This document shows positions 6,966 to 14,026 of a stretch of DNA of 14,026 nt, piece after piece (position 1 is the stretch's first letter; each line of letters starts with the position of its first letter). The stretch spans positions 1-14,026 of the forward strand of contig QHRT01000324.1 in the NCBI GenBank assembly GCA_003220195.1. The letters run 5' to 3'. The stretch is from Candidatus Rokuibacteriota bacterium (GTDB lineage Bacteria > Methylomirabilota > Methylomirabilia > Rokubacteriales > CSP1-6). The position numbers and the translations under genes were made by a program. A model generated the notes under the pieces. That model did no database searches. It had not been told where the DNA came from and worked only from the letters and a program-made list of their open reading frames with translations.

Positions 6966-7532
6966 GCGGTCGCGATCGTTTCGCCGAGCCGCGACGCGGC
7001 AAGAGCGGTCGCTGACCGGGCCGCAGGCGCTGATCGACGGCGGTCAGGATCACCGCGGTCATCGCGTAGTTCCCCATCAGCGCCGCGAGGTTCACGACGC
7101 CGGTGCGGCCGAACAGCTCGACGGCCTCCGCGAATGTCCGGGAACGGACGCGTCGATCCCCCAGCGCTTCGCGGCCGAATCGAATGATCACCTTTTCGTG
7201 ACGGCCCAGATGTCGCGGCACCGGTCGGCGATGCTTCACGACGTCGATGACGTCGGGCGAGAGGCCTTCTTTCAATCCGGCTGGCTCGTGCGCTGTCCAC
7301 TCGAACTGGTTGTCGATCTCCCGCGCGGTGACGAGGATCGCGAGCTCCGTGAGCCGCCGATCGAGCTGGGTCTCGTAGCGGAGATACTGGTTGGCCCGAC
7401 GAACGTCCGGCTCTGCGGGCTGACGACCGCGTCGTAGAGCCGCCGCCCCTGCTCGTCCATGTCGTCGCGACGAAGGAGTGGAAGCCGGGACAGTGACTCC
7501 GGATAGATGTCTCGGGGGAGCGTGGCGGCCAT
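6901..7532 (-). pseudogene. Carboxymuconolactone decarboxylase-like (AhpD-fold) protein, frameshifted
   Basis: The ATG at 7532 follows AGGAGG with 6-nt spacing and opens MAATLPRDIYPESLSRLPLL, continuing through GRRLYDAVVSPQSRTFVG. At about 7393-7398 the family sequence jumps to another frame: NQYLRYETQLDRRLTELAIL, then VTAREIDNQFEWTAHEP, LSPDVIDVVKH and VNLAALMGNYAMTA. This is the helical CMD core of proteins related to AhpD and gamma-carboxymuconolactone decarboxylase. Family members, as I recall them, carry roughly 20-25 residues between these blocks (a GPGG segment and the first helix), so an out-of-frame deletion is likely. The EWTAHEP segment lacks the CxxC of peroxidase-active AhpD, so an isomerase/decarboxylase-like or unknown role is more likely. 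Past RPLLPRRG the frame gives an Arg-rich, probably non-native tail and stops at 6901, overlapping the plus-strand gene by 65 nt. The ancestral stop may be lost. A shortened product of this gene is probably inactive. Confidence 0.75.
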
Positions 7533-7577
7533 CGGCCACCTCCTGACGCGACGATCGAGTGCGAAGCTGCTCGCGTC

Positions 7578-7606
7578 TTGACACGTCTCGGGTCGCAGCG
7601 CAATGT
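7578..7606 (+). promoter_or_regulatory. Possible sigma70-type promoter for the MmgE/PrpD gene
   Basis: A perfect TTGACA (7578-7583) is followed after 17 nt by CAATGT (7601-7606), a weak -10 with two matches to TATAAT. The position, about 30-60 nt upstream of the MmgE/PrpD start within the divergent gap 7533-7637, is right. The -10 is poor, so this is tentative. Confidence 0.3.
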
Positions 7607-7637
7607 CTGGCTTCACTGGCCCCGCCGGAGGCAGCGC

Positions 7638-8996
7638 ATGGACAAGACGACGGAAACGTTCGCTCGCTACGTCACGTCACTCCGCTACGAGGACCTGAGC
7701 CCGACGGCAATCCACGAGGCCAGACGCCACCTGATCGACTCGCTCGGCTGCGCGCTCGGTGGTTATCGAAGCGAGCCGGCCGTCATCGCCCGTCGTGTCG
7801 CACCGATCGCAAGCGGCGCTCCGTCCGCTCGGCTGCTCGGTGAAGGACGGCAGACGACACCGGAAGCCGCCGCGTTCGCGAACGCCGCGATGATCCGGTT
7901 TCTCGACGCCAACGACACGTACGTCGCACGCGGCTCCGGGCATCCGAGCGACATGCTCGGCGCGATCCTGGCGGTCGCCGAGTCCGCACGCGCGTCCGGG
8001 AAAGATCTCCTGCGTGCCATCGTCGCGGGCTACGAGATCTTCGGCGCGCTCGCGGATCAGGTGTCCCTGCGCGACGCCGGCTGGGACCAGGGTGTGTTCG
8101 TCGCGCCGGCGTCCGCGGCGGGCGCCGGCCTGCTGCTCGGGCTCTCGGCCCAGCAGATGGCCGAGGCTCTCGCGATCGCCGTGACCGCGAACGTGGCGAC
8201 GCGGCAAACACGCGCGGGCGAGCTCTCGATGTGGAAAGGCTGCGCGACGGCGGCAGCGACGAAGGCCGGCCTGTTCGCGGCGCAGCTGGCGCAGGCGGGA
8301 ATGACCGGTCCCACTGCAGCGTTCGAAGGTCGGCACGGCGTCTGGGAGCAGGTCACGGGTCCGTTCCAGCTCGGCCCTCTGGGTGGTCGCGGCACGTCGT
8401 TCGCGATCGAGCGCACCAACTTCAAATTCTTCGCCGCCGAGTATCACGCGCAGGCGCCGCTCGCGATGGCCCTCGCCGTGCGTCCGAAGATTCGCGTCGA
8501 CGCGATCGACGCCATCGACGTCCAGATCTACGCGATGGCTCACAGCGAGATCGGGAGCGAACCGGCCAAGTGGGATCCGCAAACGCGTGAGACCGCCGAC
8601 CACAGCCTGCCGTACATGCTGGCCGTGGCCCTCGTGGACGGTCGCATCACCCCCGCGAGCTTCGAGCGCACCCGCTATCTCGACCCGGCGCTGCGTCCGC
8701 TGATGAACCGCATCCGCGTCACCGCAAATCCGGAGTTCACTCGCCGGTTCCCGATGGAGTTGGTGTCGGAGATCACGGTGGTCACGCGCGACGGTCAGCG
8801 GCTCGTCGAGCGCGCCGACTTCCCGAAAGGTCACACGCGTAACCCGATGTCCGACGCCGACATCGGGACGAAGTTCCGCGATCTCTCTTCCGACGTTCTC
8901 GCCCCGACGCAGGTGGCGACCGCGCTCGAGATGCTCTGGAGTCTGGAGAAGGCCGATCGGCTCGAGCCGATGCTCGAGTGCTTCAGCGCACCCTAG
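7638..8996 (+). CDS. MmgE/PrpD family protein
   Basis: This is a 452-aa member of the MmgE/PrpD family, which includes 2-methylcitrate dehydratase, cis-aconitate decarboxylase and iminodisuccinate epimerase, enzymes acting on small di- and tricarboxylates. Landmarks are DSLGCALGGY at 34-43, the active-site loop FLDANDTYVARGSGHPSD at 88-105 (D90, D93, H102), GWDQGVFVAP at 148-157, and SMWKG with K200, which matches the active-site lysine region of the family. The length is normal. The ATG at 7638 has GGAGG 6 nt upstream. No prpB or prpC lies nearby, so a methylcitrate cycle role is not supported. In this setting it more likely handles a dicarboxylate from the neighbouring catabolic genes (inference). 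Its 3' end overlaps the convergent acetyltransferase gene by 14 nt. Confidence 0.92.
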   Translation: MDKTTETFARYVTSLRYEDLSPTAIHEARRHLIDSLGCALGGYRSEPAVIARRVAPIASGAPSARLLGEGRQTTPEAAAFANAAMIRFLDANDTYVARGSGHPSDMLGAILAVAESARASGKDLLRAIVAGYEIFGALADQVSLRDAGWDQGVFVAPASAAGAGLLLGLSAQQMAEALAIAVTANVATRQTRAGELSMWKGCATAAATKAGLFAAQLAQAGMTGPTAAFEGRHGVWEQVTGPFQLGPLGGRGTSFAIERTNFKFFAAEYHAQAPLAMALAVRPKIRVDAIDAIDVQIYAMAHSEIGSEPAKWDPQTRETADHSLPYMLAVALVDGRITPASFERTRYLDPALRPLMNRIRVTANPEFTRRFPMELVSEITVVTRDGQRLVERADFPKGHTRNPMSDADIGTKFRDLSSDVLAPTQVATALEMLWSLEKADRLEPMLECFSAP

Positions 8997-9516
8997 CGTA
9001 GACGTAGGAATCGCGAGGCTCCGGCGAGATGTTCGGATGCACGATCCATCGACGAAGAATGCCCTCGCGGGTCATGCCGAGCTTTTCCAGCACGCGAGCC
9101 GACGCAGTGTTCTCGACGTCGCACACCGCCCAGATCCGGTAGACCTCCGGCAGACCGGCCGCCCACGCGACGACGGCCTGCCCGGCCTCGGTCGCGTAGC
9201 CCCGACGCCAGTGGGGACGCCCGAGCGCATAGCCGATGTCGATCGCGTGGCCACGAGGTCGACAGGCGAACGACCCGATGACCCGGCGGTCGTCACGGAG
9301 CGTGATCAGCCAGCAGTGCTCCTCCCCGGACTCCCAGCGCGCCGGGCACGTCGCGAGGAAGTTTTCCGCGTCGGCAACGGACCGGTGCGTCGGGAAGATC
9401 AGGTAACGCGTGACGTCCGGATCGCGGCCGTACTCGTAGACGGCCGGCGCGTCGCTCATGGCGGGGCGCCGCAGCACCAGGCGGTCGGTGATCAGTGCCT
9501 CGGGAGGTGGTGGCAT
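8983..9516 (-). CDS. GNAT family N-acetyltransferase (RimJ/RimL-like)
   Basis: This is a 177-aa acetyl-CoA-dependent transferase. It begins with the family pattern LITDRLVLRRP (8-18). Beta-strand and motif A are DIGYALGRPHWRRGYATEA (93-111) with the acetyl-CoA pyrophosphate loop RRGYAT at 104-109. Motif B is ENTASARVLEKLGM (135-148), typical of RimJ/RimL-type enzymes. The length is normal for the subfamily. The Shine-Dalgarno is weak (AGGTGA about 13 nt upstream of 9516), so the start could differ slightly. It stands alone on its strand, 61 nt downstream of the methyltransferase gene that reads toward it, so readthrough is possible. The substrate may be a protein N-terminus, an amino acid or an antibiotic; it cannot be specified. 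Confidence 0.92.
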   Translation of the reverse strand: MPPPPEALITDRLVLRRPAMSDAPAVYEYGRDPDVTRYLIFPTHRSVADAENFLATCPARWESGEEHCWLITLRDDRRVIGSFACRPRGHAIDIGYALGRPHWRRGYATEAGQAVVAWAAGLPEVYRIWAVCDVENTASARVLEKLGMTREGILRRWIVHPNISPEPRDSYVYARVR

Positions 9517-9577
9517 GCGATCAGTCGATCACCTGATTCGCGCGCAACGATGGCGGCGACCCGTGACAACGTGCGAG

Positions 9578-10669
9578 CTATGGCCACAGCTCTCGCGACG
9601 CCAGGCGGGCTCCTTCGACCATCGAACCGAGCTTCGCCCACGCGATCTCGGGCTCGACGACCGGCCGACCCGCAAACGTCGCGAAGCCGCAATCGACGCC
9701 GGCGATCACGCGCTCGCGGCCCACCACCCGGGCGAAGTTCGTCGTGGTGTCGAGCACACCGGGGATGAGCATCTTGCCGTCGGGAAGCTTCACGGACTCG
9801 AACACCGTCCACTCGTGCGCATGCCGCGGGTTGGCGGCCTCGACCGAGAGCCCCGCCGGCCGCGCGGTCAACACGATGTCGATGATGTCGCGGAGCGGCA
9901 CGTCCTTGTGATGGGGCCCTTCGTAATTCCCCCAGCAGATGTGCAGGCGCATGCGATCCGGCGGCAGCCCGGCCACCGCGTCGTTCAACGCCTCCACGTG
10001 CATCGCCGCCACCTTCCTGAACTCGGCGAGCGAGAGATCCTGAAACTGATTGTTTCGGCCGGACCCGAGATCGGGGCAGTCGATCTGCAGCACGAAGCCC
10101 GCGGCGACGATGGCCGCGTATTCGCGCTTCAGCACGTCGGCCAGCGCCTGAATGTACGCTTCGTGACTCGGGTAATAGCGATTCAATAAGAAGCGCGCGG
10201 CCTGCCCCGGCGAGACGGCCGTCATGAAGACGTCGCGCGCGCCGGCGCGCTCCGCGGCATGCTTCAAGTTCTCGATGTCCGTCTCCACCGCGCTGAAGTC
10301 CTTCCACGCGATCGGACCCGAGCACGTCGGACGCGTCTCGGCGGCGACCGTCGGGCGCCGCGTCGCGAACGCGGGAAACTCCTTCAGGTCGGCGCCCAGC
10401 GGCATCGAGGCGCTCTCCCCCTCGAAGCCGGTCAGGCGATCCTTGATGTACGTCGAGTAGTCCGGCTTCCCCTGCTCGCCGTCGTTCACGATGTCGAGCC
10501 CGGTGGCGAGCTGCTTCCGGACCACGTCGTCGACCGCGGATCGCACGCGCGCGGCGAACCCCGTGGGATCGGCCACGCGCCCCTCGGCTTCGCGCTGGAG
10601 GAGCAGCCCGAGCAGGTCGTCGGGACGAGGCAAGCTGCCGATGTGCGTCGTGCGGATCTGTGCGGCCAT
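9578..10669 (-). CDS. MetE-like (cobalamin-independent methionine synthase II / UROD-fold) zinc methyltransferase
   Basis: This is a 363-aa protein with only the C-terminal-type barrel of MetE. The opening TTHIGSLPRP is the classic start of that domain. Zinc ligands are clear: H243 and C245 (LHICWGN), E277 (SVEAAN) and C327 (GVDCGFAT), matching the His-Cys-Glu-Cys set of MetE. Such stand-alone proteins transfer methyl groups to or from thiols. The family also includes epoxyalkane:CoM transferases and uncharacterised homologues, so true methionine synthase activity is not assured. The start ATG at 10669 shares a base with the upstream stop (TGATG), so it is probably translationally coupled to the solute-binding protein gene. 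This link suggests that the enzyme handles an imported methylated or thiol-reactive compound (inference). Confidence 0.92.
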   Translation of the reverse strand: MAAQIRTTHIGSLPRPDDLLGLLLQREAEGRVADPTGFAARVRSAVDDVVRKQLATGLDIVNDGEQGKPDYSTYIKDRLTGFEGESASMPLGADLKEFPAFATRRPTVAAETRPTCSGPIAWKDFSAVETDIENLKHAAERAGARDVFMTAVSPGQAARFLLNRYYPSHEAYIQALADVLKREYAAIVAAGFVLQIDCPDLGSGRNNQFQDLSLAEFRKVAAMHVEALNDAVAGLPPDRMRLHICWGNYEGPHHKDVPLRDIIDIVLTARPAGLSVEAANPRHAHEWTVFESVKLPDGKMLIPGVLDTTTNFARVVGRERVIAGVDCGFATFAGRPVVEPEIAWAKLGSMVEGARLASRELWP

Positions 10670-11931
10670 CACTTCCCCAGCACTTTGCTGCAGTCCGTCA
10701 TCTTGCCCTTGAAGTCCCCCCACGCCGGATACTTCATGAATTCCTCGGGCGTCCACGTCCAGAACTGCGACACGTTCGGATACGTCTTGATCGGCGTGTT
10801 CACGAACGCGTTTCCCGCCCGCTCGACCTTCCGGACGTACTGCGGCTGCACGACGTTCTGGAACTGATCGAGCCGCACGACGCCTTTCGGCGAATCGAAC
10901 TCGAGCTTCCGCATCGCGGCCATGAACGCGTCCCGGTCCTCGACCTTGCCGCCGACGGCTTTGAGCGCCTCGGCGATCGCCTTCGCGCCGACGTAGCCGT
11001 CCGCCGCGTTGTCGAACGGGACGCGACGGTGCTTCTTCTCCCAGGCCGCGAGGAAGGTCTTGTTCGCCGGCGTGTCGATGGCCGCCGTGTAATGGATGGT
11101 GGAATACCAGCCGACGGATCCCGGTCCGAACTGGACGAGATTCCCCTCGTCCGTGACCTGCGCGTAGATGTCCATCAGCGGCTGCTTCACGCCGTACTCG
11201 ATGTACTGACGGCCGAACCGCAAGCCGTCGGCGCCCGCCGCGAACACGACGACGGCGTCGGCCGAGCGATCGATTTGGGTGATGAACGGCGCGAAGTCCG
11301 GCGTGCCGAGCGGCGCCCAGATCTCCTGGCTGACACGGCCGCCGAGCGAGCAGAAGACACGCGCGAACGAGCCGTTCACTTCGAGCCCGCCCACGTAGTC
11401 GGAGCCGACCGCGACGACCTTCTTCCACCCGCCCACCTTGTACGCCCAGTCCGCGGCCGCCTGACCCGGTCCGGTCCCGCTCTGCGACCATCGGAAGATG
11501 AACGGATTGAGCTGCGGCCCCGGAACGGTCAGCGAGCTCACACCGAAGTCGGCCGACACGATGACGGGAATCTTCCGCTCCTTCGCGTACCCGGCGACGG
11601 CGAGCCCGACCGCACTGCTCACGATGCCCTTCAGCATGTGGACGCCGTCGCGCTCCACGAGCTTTCGCGCTTTCGTGAGCCCGACGTCCGGCTTGCCTTC
11701 GTCGTCTTCCACCAGGAGCTCGATCGGCCGCTCGTTCACCTTCCATCCGATCTCGTCGAAGTACATCTTCGCGCCGTCGAGCGCCTCGCGGCCGTTGCGC
11801 GTGAAGACGCCGGTGAGCGGAACGAGCATCCCGATCTTCACCGGAGTCAGCGGCTGACCGACGGACGCCGCGGGCGAGAACAGCATCAACCACATCCCGG
11901 CGATGACGAGGCCGGCGACCATACGTTTCAT
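10669..11931 (-). CDS. Branched-chain amino-acid-type ABC transporter substrate-binding protein (Peripla_BP_6)
   Basis: This is a 420-aa periplasmic solute-binding protein of the LivJ/LivK class. It has an N-terminal signal peptide (KRM, then a hydrophobic stretch to about residue 25, with likely cleavage after an AAS/SVG region). The mature start VKIGMLVPLTG and the DGAKMYFDEIG helix are hallmarks of the family. I favour the ATG at 11931 over 11937 because AGGAGG lies 6 nt upstream of the former and abuts the latter. The frame's longer extension to 12096 would destroy the signal peptide. There is no permease or ATPase gene in the window, so it must use a transporter encoded elsewhere or beyond this region. 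It follows the MDR gene by 19 nt and is coupled to the MetE-like gene. The ligand is unknown; this class binds amino acids, amides, urea and aromatic acids. Confidence 0.93.
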   Translation of the reverse strand: MKRMVAGLVIAGMWLMLFSPAASVGQPLTPVKIGMLVPLTGVFTRNGREALDGAKMYFDEIGWKVNERPIELLVEDDEGKPDVGLTKARKLVERDGVHMLKGIVSSAVGLAVAGYAKERKIPVIVSADFGVSSLTVPGPQLNPFIFRWSQSGTGPGQAAADWAYKVGGWKKVVAVGSDYVGGLEVNGSFARVFCSLGGRVSQEIWAPLGTPDFAPFITQIDRSADAVVVFAAGADGLRFGRQYIEYGVKQPLMDIYAQVTDEGNLVQFGPGSVGWYSTIHYTAAIDTPANKTFLAAWEKKHRRVPFDNAADGYVGAKAIAEALKAVGGKVEDRDAFMAAMRKLEFDSPKGVVRLDQFQNVVQPQYVRKVERAGNAFVNTPIKTYPNVSQFWTWTPEEFMKYPAWGDFKGKMTDCSKVLGK

Positions 11932-11950
11932 CGACATCCTCCTGGGCGAC

Positions 11951-12958
11951 TCACGGCTGGAGCACGACTTTACCGATTCCAGTGCGCTCGTCGACGATCC
12001 GGTGTGCGAGGGCCGCGTCGGCGAGCGGAAGCACGCGATCGACGAGGATCCGGTAGCGCCCTTCGGCCGCGGCGCGGAGCGCGAACTGCAGATCATCGGG
12101 CGTGATCCGTCCCACGGACCCGATCACCGTGTTGCTGTTCAGGTAGAGCTGCTTCACGTCGAGCGTGACCAGTCCACCACCGTGCGCGCCGGCCGTGATG
12201 AGCCGCCCGCCGCGAGCCAGCGACGCGAATGCCTTCGGAAAGAGTTCGGGATCGGCGATGTTCTCGAACACGACGTCGACGCCACGCCCACCCGTGATCC
12301 GCCGCACCTCGCTGGCAATATCCTGTGCGCGGTAGTTGATTCCGAACTCGGCGCCGAGCTCCACGGCGGCCCGAACGCGGTCGTCGGCGCCGGCGGCGGC
12401 AATCACTCGCGCGCCGAGCGATTTTGCGATCTGGATGCCGGCGCTCCCGAGCCCGCCCGACGCGCCCATCACCAGCACCCAGTTGCCCGCCTGGAGCTTC
12501 GCGTCGTCGCGCAGCATGCTCAACGCGGTGGGCGCGTGCCGTGCGACCACCGTCGCGGTCACGAAGTCCACGTCGTCGGGAATCGGATGCGTCGCGTCGG
12601 CCGGAACGATCACGTACTCCGCGTACCCGCCCCACACGTGCACACCGAGGATCATCGGCCCGGACGTCGCCGTCCCCGGCCGGAGGATCTGCCTCGTCGC
12701 GACACGGTCGCCCACCTTGCGCGTGGTGACGCCATCACCGACCGCCGCAACGACGCCGGAAGGATCGTTCCCCAGGACGTGGGGCAGGCGGGCCCGCGCC
12801 GCATACGTACCGGCGCGGACCGCGAGGTCGAGCGTGCGGTTCACCGACACGGCGTGCACCCGGATCAGGACTTCGCCGAGGCCGGGCGACGGCGTGGGAA
12901 CCTCCTCGAGCCGCATCACCTCGGGCGGGCCGAACTCGCGAATGACTATCGCTCTCAT
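11951..12958 (-). CDS. MDR-family NAD(P)H:quinone oxidoreductase-like protein
   Basis: This is a 335-aa medium-chain dehydrogenase/reductase. The N-terminal GroES-like domain has GNDPSGVVAAVGDG (63-76) and the Rossmann nucleotide-binding loop is VMGASGGLGSAG (163-174). The VVFENIADP and GGRLITAGA segments are family-typical. There is no structural-zinc cysteine cluster, which places it among zinc-independent quinone reductases/crotonyl-CoA-type reductases rather than alcohol dehydrogenases. The start at 12958 gives the normal MRAIVIREFGPPEV N-terminus, but the Shine-Dalgarno is weak. It is the first gene of a leftward set (MDR, solute-binding protein, MetE-like). A likely role is reduction of an enone or quinone intermediate; the substrate is not visible. 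Confidence 0.92.
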   Translation of the reverse strand: MRAIVIREFGPPEVMRLEEVPTPSPGLGEVLIRVHAVSVNRTLDLAVRAGTYAARARLPHVLGNDPSGVVAAVGDGVTTRKVGDRVATRQILRPGTATSGPMILGVHVWGGYAEYVIVPADATHPIPDDVDFVTATVVARHAPTALSMLRDDAKLQAGNWVLVMGASGGLGSAGIQIAKSLGARVIAAAGADDRVRAAVELGAEFGINYRAQDIASEVRRITGGRGVDVVFENIADPELFPKAFASLARGGRLITAGAHGGGLVTLDVKQLYLNSNTVIGSVGRITPDDLQFALRAAAEGRYRILVDRVLPLADAALAHRIVDERTGIGKVVLQP

Positions 12959-13017
12959 GACGCGTTCATCGTCGTGGTCCGGAGTCTACGCGCTCGCCGG
13001 AGCGACGAGAAGATTCT

Positions 13018-13026
13018 TGCTATAGT
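13018..13026 (+). promoter_or_regulatory. Extended -10 promoter element, possibly giving a leaderless transcript
   Basis: TGC-TATAGT is an extended -10 (TGn plus a 5/6 match to TATAAT), unusually AT-rich for this genome. It ends 8 nt before the ATG of the alpha/beta hydrolase gene. The expected transcription start would fall at or next to the ATG, and no Shine-Dalgarno precedes that ATG. No convincing -35 is seen, as is usual for extended -10 promoters. Confidence 0.45.
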
Positions 13027-13034
13027 CGCCGATC

Positions 13035-13835
13035 ATGGCGACCGGGACGCGTCCGAGCGACTTCGTGACCGTCGACGACGTGCAACTCGAAATGTTCGAG
13101 CGCGGCCAGGGCCGACCGATCCTCTGGCTGCACGGTGAGGAAGGTCCGGACCCTCGCGCCAGGGTTCTCGACCTTCTGGCCTCTCACGGCCATGTGCTCG
13201 CGCCGTCGCATCCGGGGTTCGGCCATTCGCCCGACACCGACCGCATCGATACCGTCGACGACCTGAGCTACCTCTACCTGGATCTGCTCGCGCGGCAGGA
13301 CGCACGCGACGCGATCGTCGTCGGAGCGTCGCTCGGCGGGTGGATCGCCGCGGACATGGCGGTGAAGTGCACGGACCGCATCGCCGGTCTGGTCCTGGTC
13401 GCTCCGCTCGGCATCAAGGTCGGCGACCGCGAGACACGCGACATCCCCGACATCTTTGCGCTCCATCCGGACGAGGTGAGACGGCTCCAGTACGCGGACC
13501 CGGCGCACGTGACCGTCGACTCCACGACGATGTCGGACGACGAGCTCACGGTGATCGCGCGCAACCGCCAGGCGACGGCGCTGTACGCCTGGGAGCCCTA
13601 CTTCCACAATCCGAAGCTGCGGCGGCGACTGTCCCGGATCGGCGTGCCGACGCTCATCGTGTGGGGCGCCGGCGATCGTTTCGTCAGCGCCGGGTATTAC
13701 GGCGCCGCATATCGCGACGCCATCCCGGGCGCACGGCTCGAGACGATCGAGAACGCCGGACACTTTCCGCACGTCGAAGCGGCGGACGCGCTCGTCGATC
13801 GGATCGCAAAGTTCATCAGGGACCGACGGGCGTAG
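13035..13835 (+). CDS. Alpha/beta hydrolase
   Basis: This is a 266-aa alpha/beta-fold hydrolase. The oxyanion region is LWLHGEEG (30-37). The nucleophile elbow is GASLGG with S99, the acid is D214 (WGAGDRF) and the histidine is H243 (NAGHFPH), so the catalytic triad is complete and correctly ordered. A cap domain spans roughly residues 125-200. The length is normal for C-C bond hydrolases, esterases and lactonases of this fold. The fold alone does not fix the reaction, but a place directly before a flavin monooxygenase gene recalls ring-cleavage or ester-hydrolysis steps in catabolic pathways (inference). Its stop codon TAG forms part of the next gene's ribosome binding site (TAGGAGG), so the two genes are in one operon. 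Confidence 0.93.
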   Translation: MATGTRPSDFVTVDDVQLEMFERGQGRPILWLHGEEGPDPRARVLDLLASHGHVLAPSHPGFGHSPDTDRIDTVDDLSYLYLDLLARQDARDAIVVGASLGGWIAADMAVKCTDRIAGLVLVAPLGIKVGDRETRDIPDIFALHPDEVRRLQYADPAHVTVDSTTMSDDELTVIARNRQATALYAWEPYFHNPKLRRRLSRIGVPTLIVWGAGDRFVSAGYYGAAYRDAIPGARLETIENAGHFPHVEAADALVDRIAKFIRDRRA

Positions 13836-13845
13836 GAGGTTTTCC

Positions 13846-14026
13846 ATGCAGGCCTGGTTCTTCAGCGAGAACGCGTACCATCTCTTGCCGGACGCGAAGG
13901 AGTACGAGTCGATCCGCGTGCAGCTGCCCAACCGGTACTACGACCCGAAGATCGGCGCCGATCTCTACCACCGCTTCATCGACGAGTGGCTGATCGCCGA
14001 GGACCTCGGCCTCGACATCATGGTGA
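13846..14026 (+). CDS. LLM class flavin-dependent oxidoreductase, N-terminal part (runs off window)
   Basis: The ATG at 13846 follows GGAGG (13835-13839) with 6-nt spacing. Sixty codons are visible, beginning MQAWFFSENAYHLLPDAKEY and then a RYYDPKIGADLYHRFIDEW segment and IAEDLGLDIMV. This is the start of a luciferase-like monooxygenase with the usual first strand and helix. It would be the third member of this superfamily in the window. It is only 10 nt after the hydrolase stop and surely cotranscribed. The rest lies outside the window. Confidence 0.8.
   Translation, partial: MQAWFFSENAYHLLPDAKEYESIRVQLPNRYYDPKIGADLYHRFIDEWLIAEDLGLDIMV

Noticed and set aside
7677..8834. 385-codon minus-strand frame opposite the MmgE/PrpD gene
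   Set aside because: It is an antisense shadow with Arg/His-rich composition and no recognisable domain. The plus frame has all the family motifs.
7638..8996. Methylcitrate-cycle PrpD
   Set aside because: Neither prpB, prpC nor a PrpR regulator is present, and the MmgE/PrpD family covers several reactions, so only the family name is justified.
11932..12096. Longer start for the solute-binding protein
   Set aside because: It would bury the signal peptide, overlap the MDR gene, and ignore the AGGAGG placed 6 nt before 11931.
10660..12105. 481-codon plus-strand frame opposite the solute-binding protein
   Set aside because: It mirrors the extent of the minus-strand gene and has low-complexity Arg/Asp/His-rich composition. 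The minus frame has a signal peptide and Peripla_BP_6 landmarks.
1..14026. CRISPR array, insertion sequence, phage genes, tRNA or rRNA
   Set aside because: I saw no regularly spaced repeats, transposase or integrase motifs, terminal inverted repeats, or tRNA/rRNA signatures on either strand by eye.

Overview
The window is gene-dense (about 95% coding), very high-GC bacterial chromosome with tight, often overlapping genes and GGAGG-type ribosome binding sites. The gene content is typical of a soil or groundwater heterotroph: luciferase-like flavin monooxygenases, MmgE/PrpD, an AtzE/AtzG-type amidase, a branched-chain amino-acid-type solute-binding protein and a MetE-like methyltransferase. Candidatus Rokubacteria/Methylomirabilota, Myxococcota-like groups or a high-GC proteobacterium would all fit. 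There is no rRNA or tRNA, so the lineage is a guess. I see no mobile element, CRISPR array or RNA gene. No stretch longer than 300 bases lacks a gene.

Left half (84-6074, minus strand): one probable operon read leftward. In transcription order it holds a 63-aa AtzG/GatC-like small subunit, its amidase (joined by an ATGA overlap), a NicX-like 2,5-dihydroxypyridine dioxygenase homologue broken near its N-terminus, an F420/flavin luciferase-like oxidoreductase, an AAA+ ATPase with an unrecognised N-terminal domain, and a second luciferase-like oxidoreductase. Together these suggest oxidative ring opening or oxygenation of an N-containing organic compound followed by amide hydrolysis. The substrate cannot be read from the sequence.

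Centre (6075-7637): a divergent intergenic region with a perfect 19-bp dyad, then a plus-strand gene for a heme-oxygenase-fold (TenA/PqqC/CADD-type) protein with an HxxxDxxH metal motif. Its 3' end overlaps a minus-strand carboxymuconolactone-decarboxylase-like gene. Both carry frameshifts. With the nicX-like gene, that makes three interrupted reading frames within about 3.2 kb. Either this part of the pathway is decaying or the assembly is faulty here.

Right half (7638-14026): a plus-strand MmgE/PrpD gene converges on a GNAT acetyltransferase. Then a minus-strand set (MDR quinone-reductase-like enzyme, periplasmic solute-binding protein, MetE-like zinc methyltransferase) is read leftward, with a TGATG coupling between the last two. 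A plus-strand pair follows: an alpha/beta hydrolase with a possibly leaderless extended -10 promoter, then the start of a third luciferase-like oxidoreductase that runs off the window.

The best candidate for something undescribed is the central assembly: a possible heme-oxygenase-like diiron oxidase divergent from an AtzG/AtzE + NicX-like + luciferase-like + AAA+ operon. Any claim about a pathway is inference.
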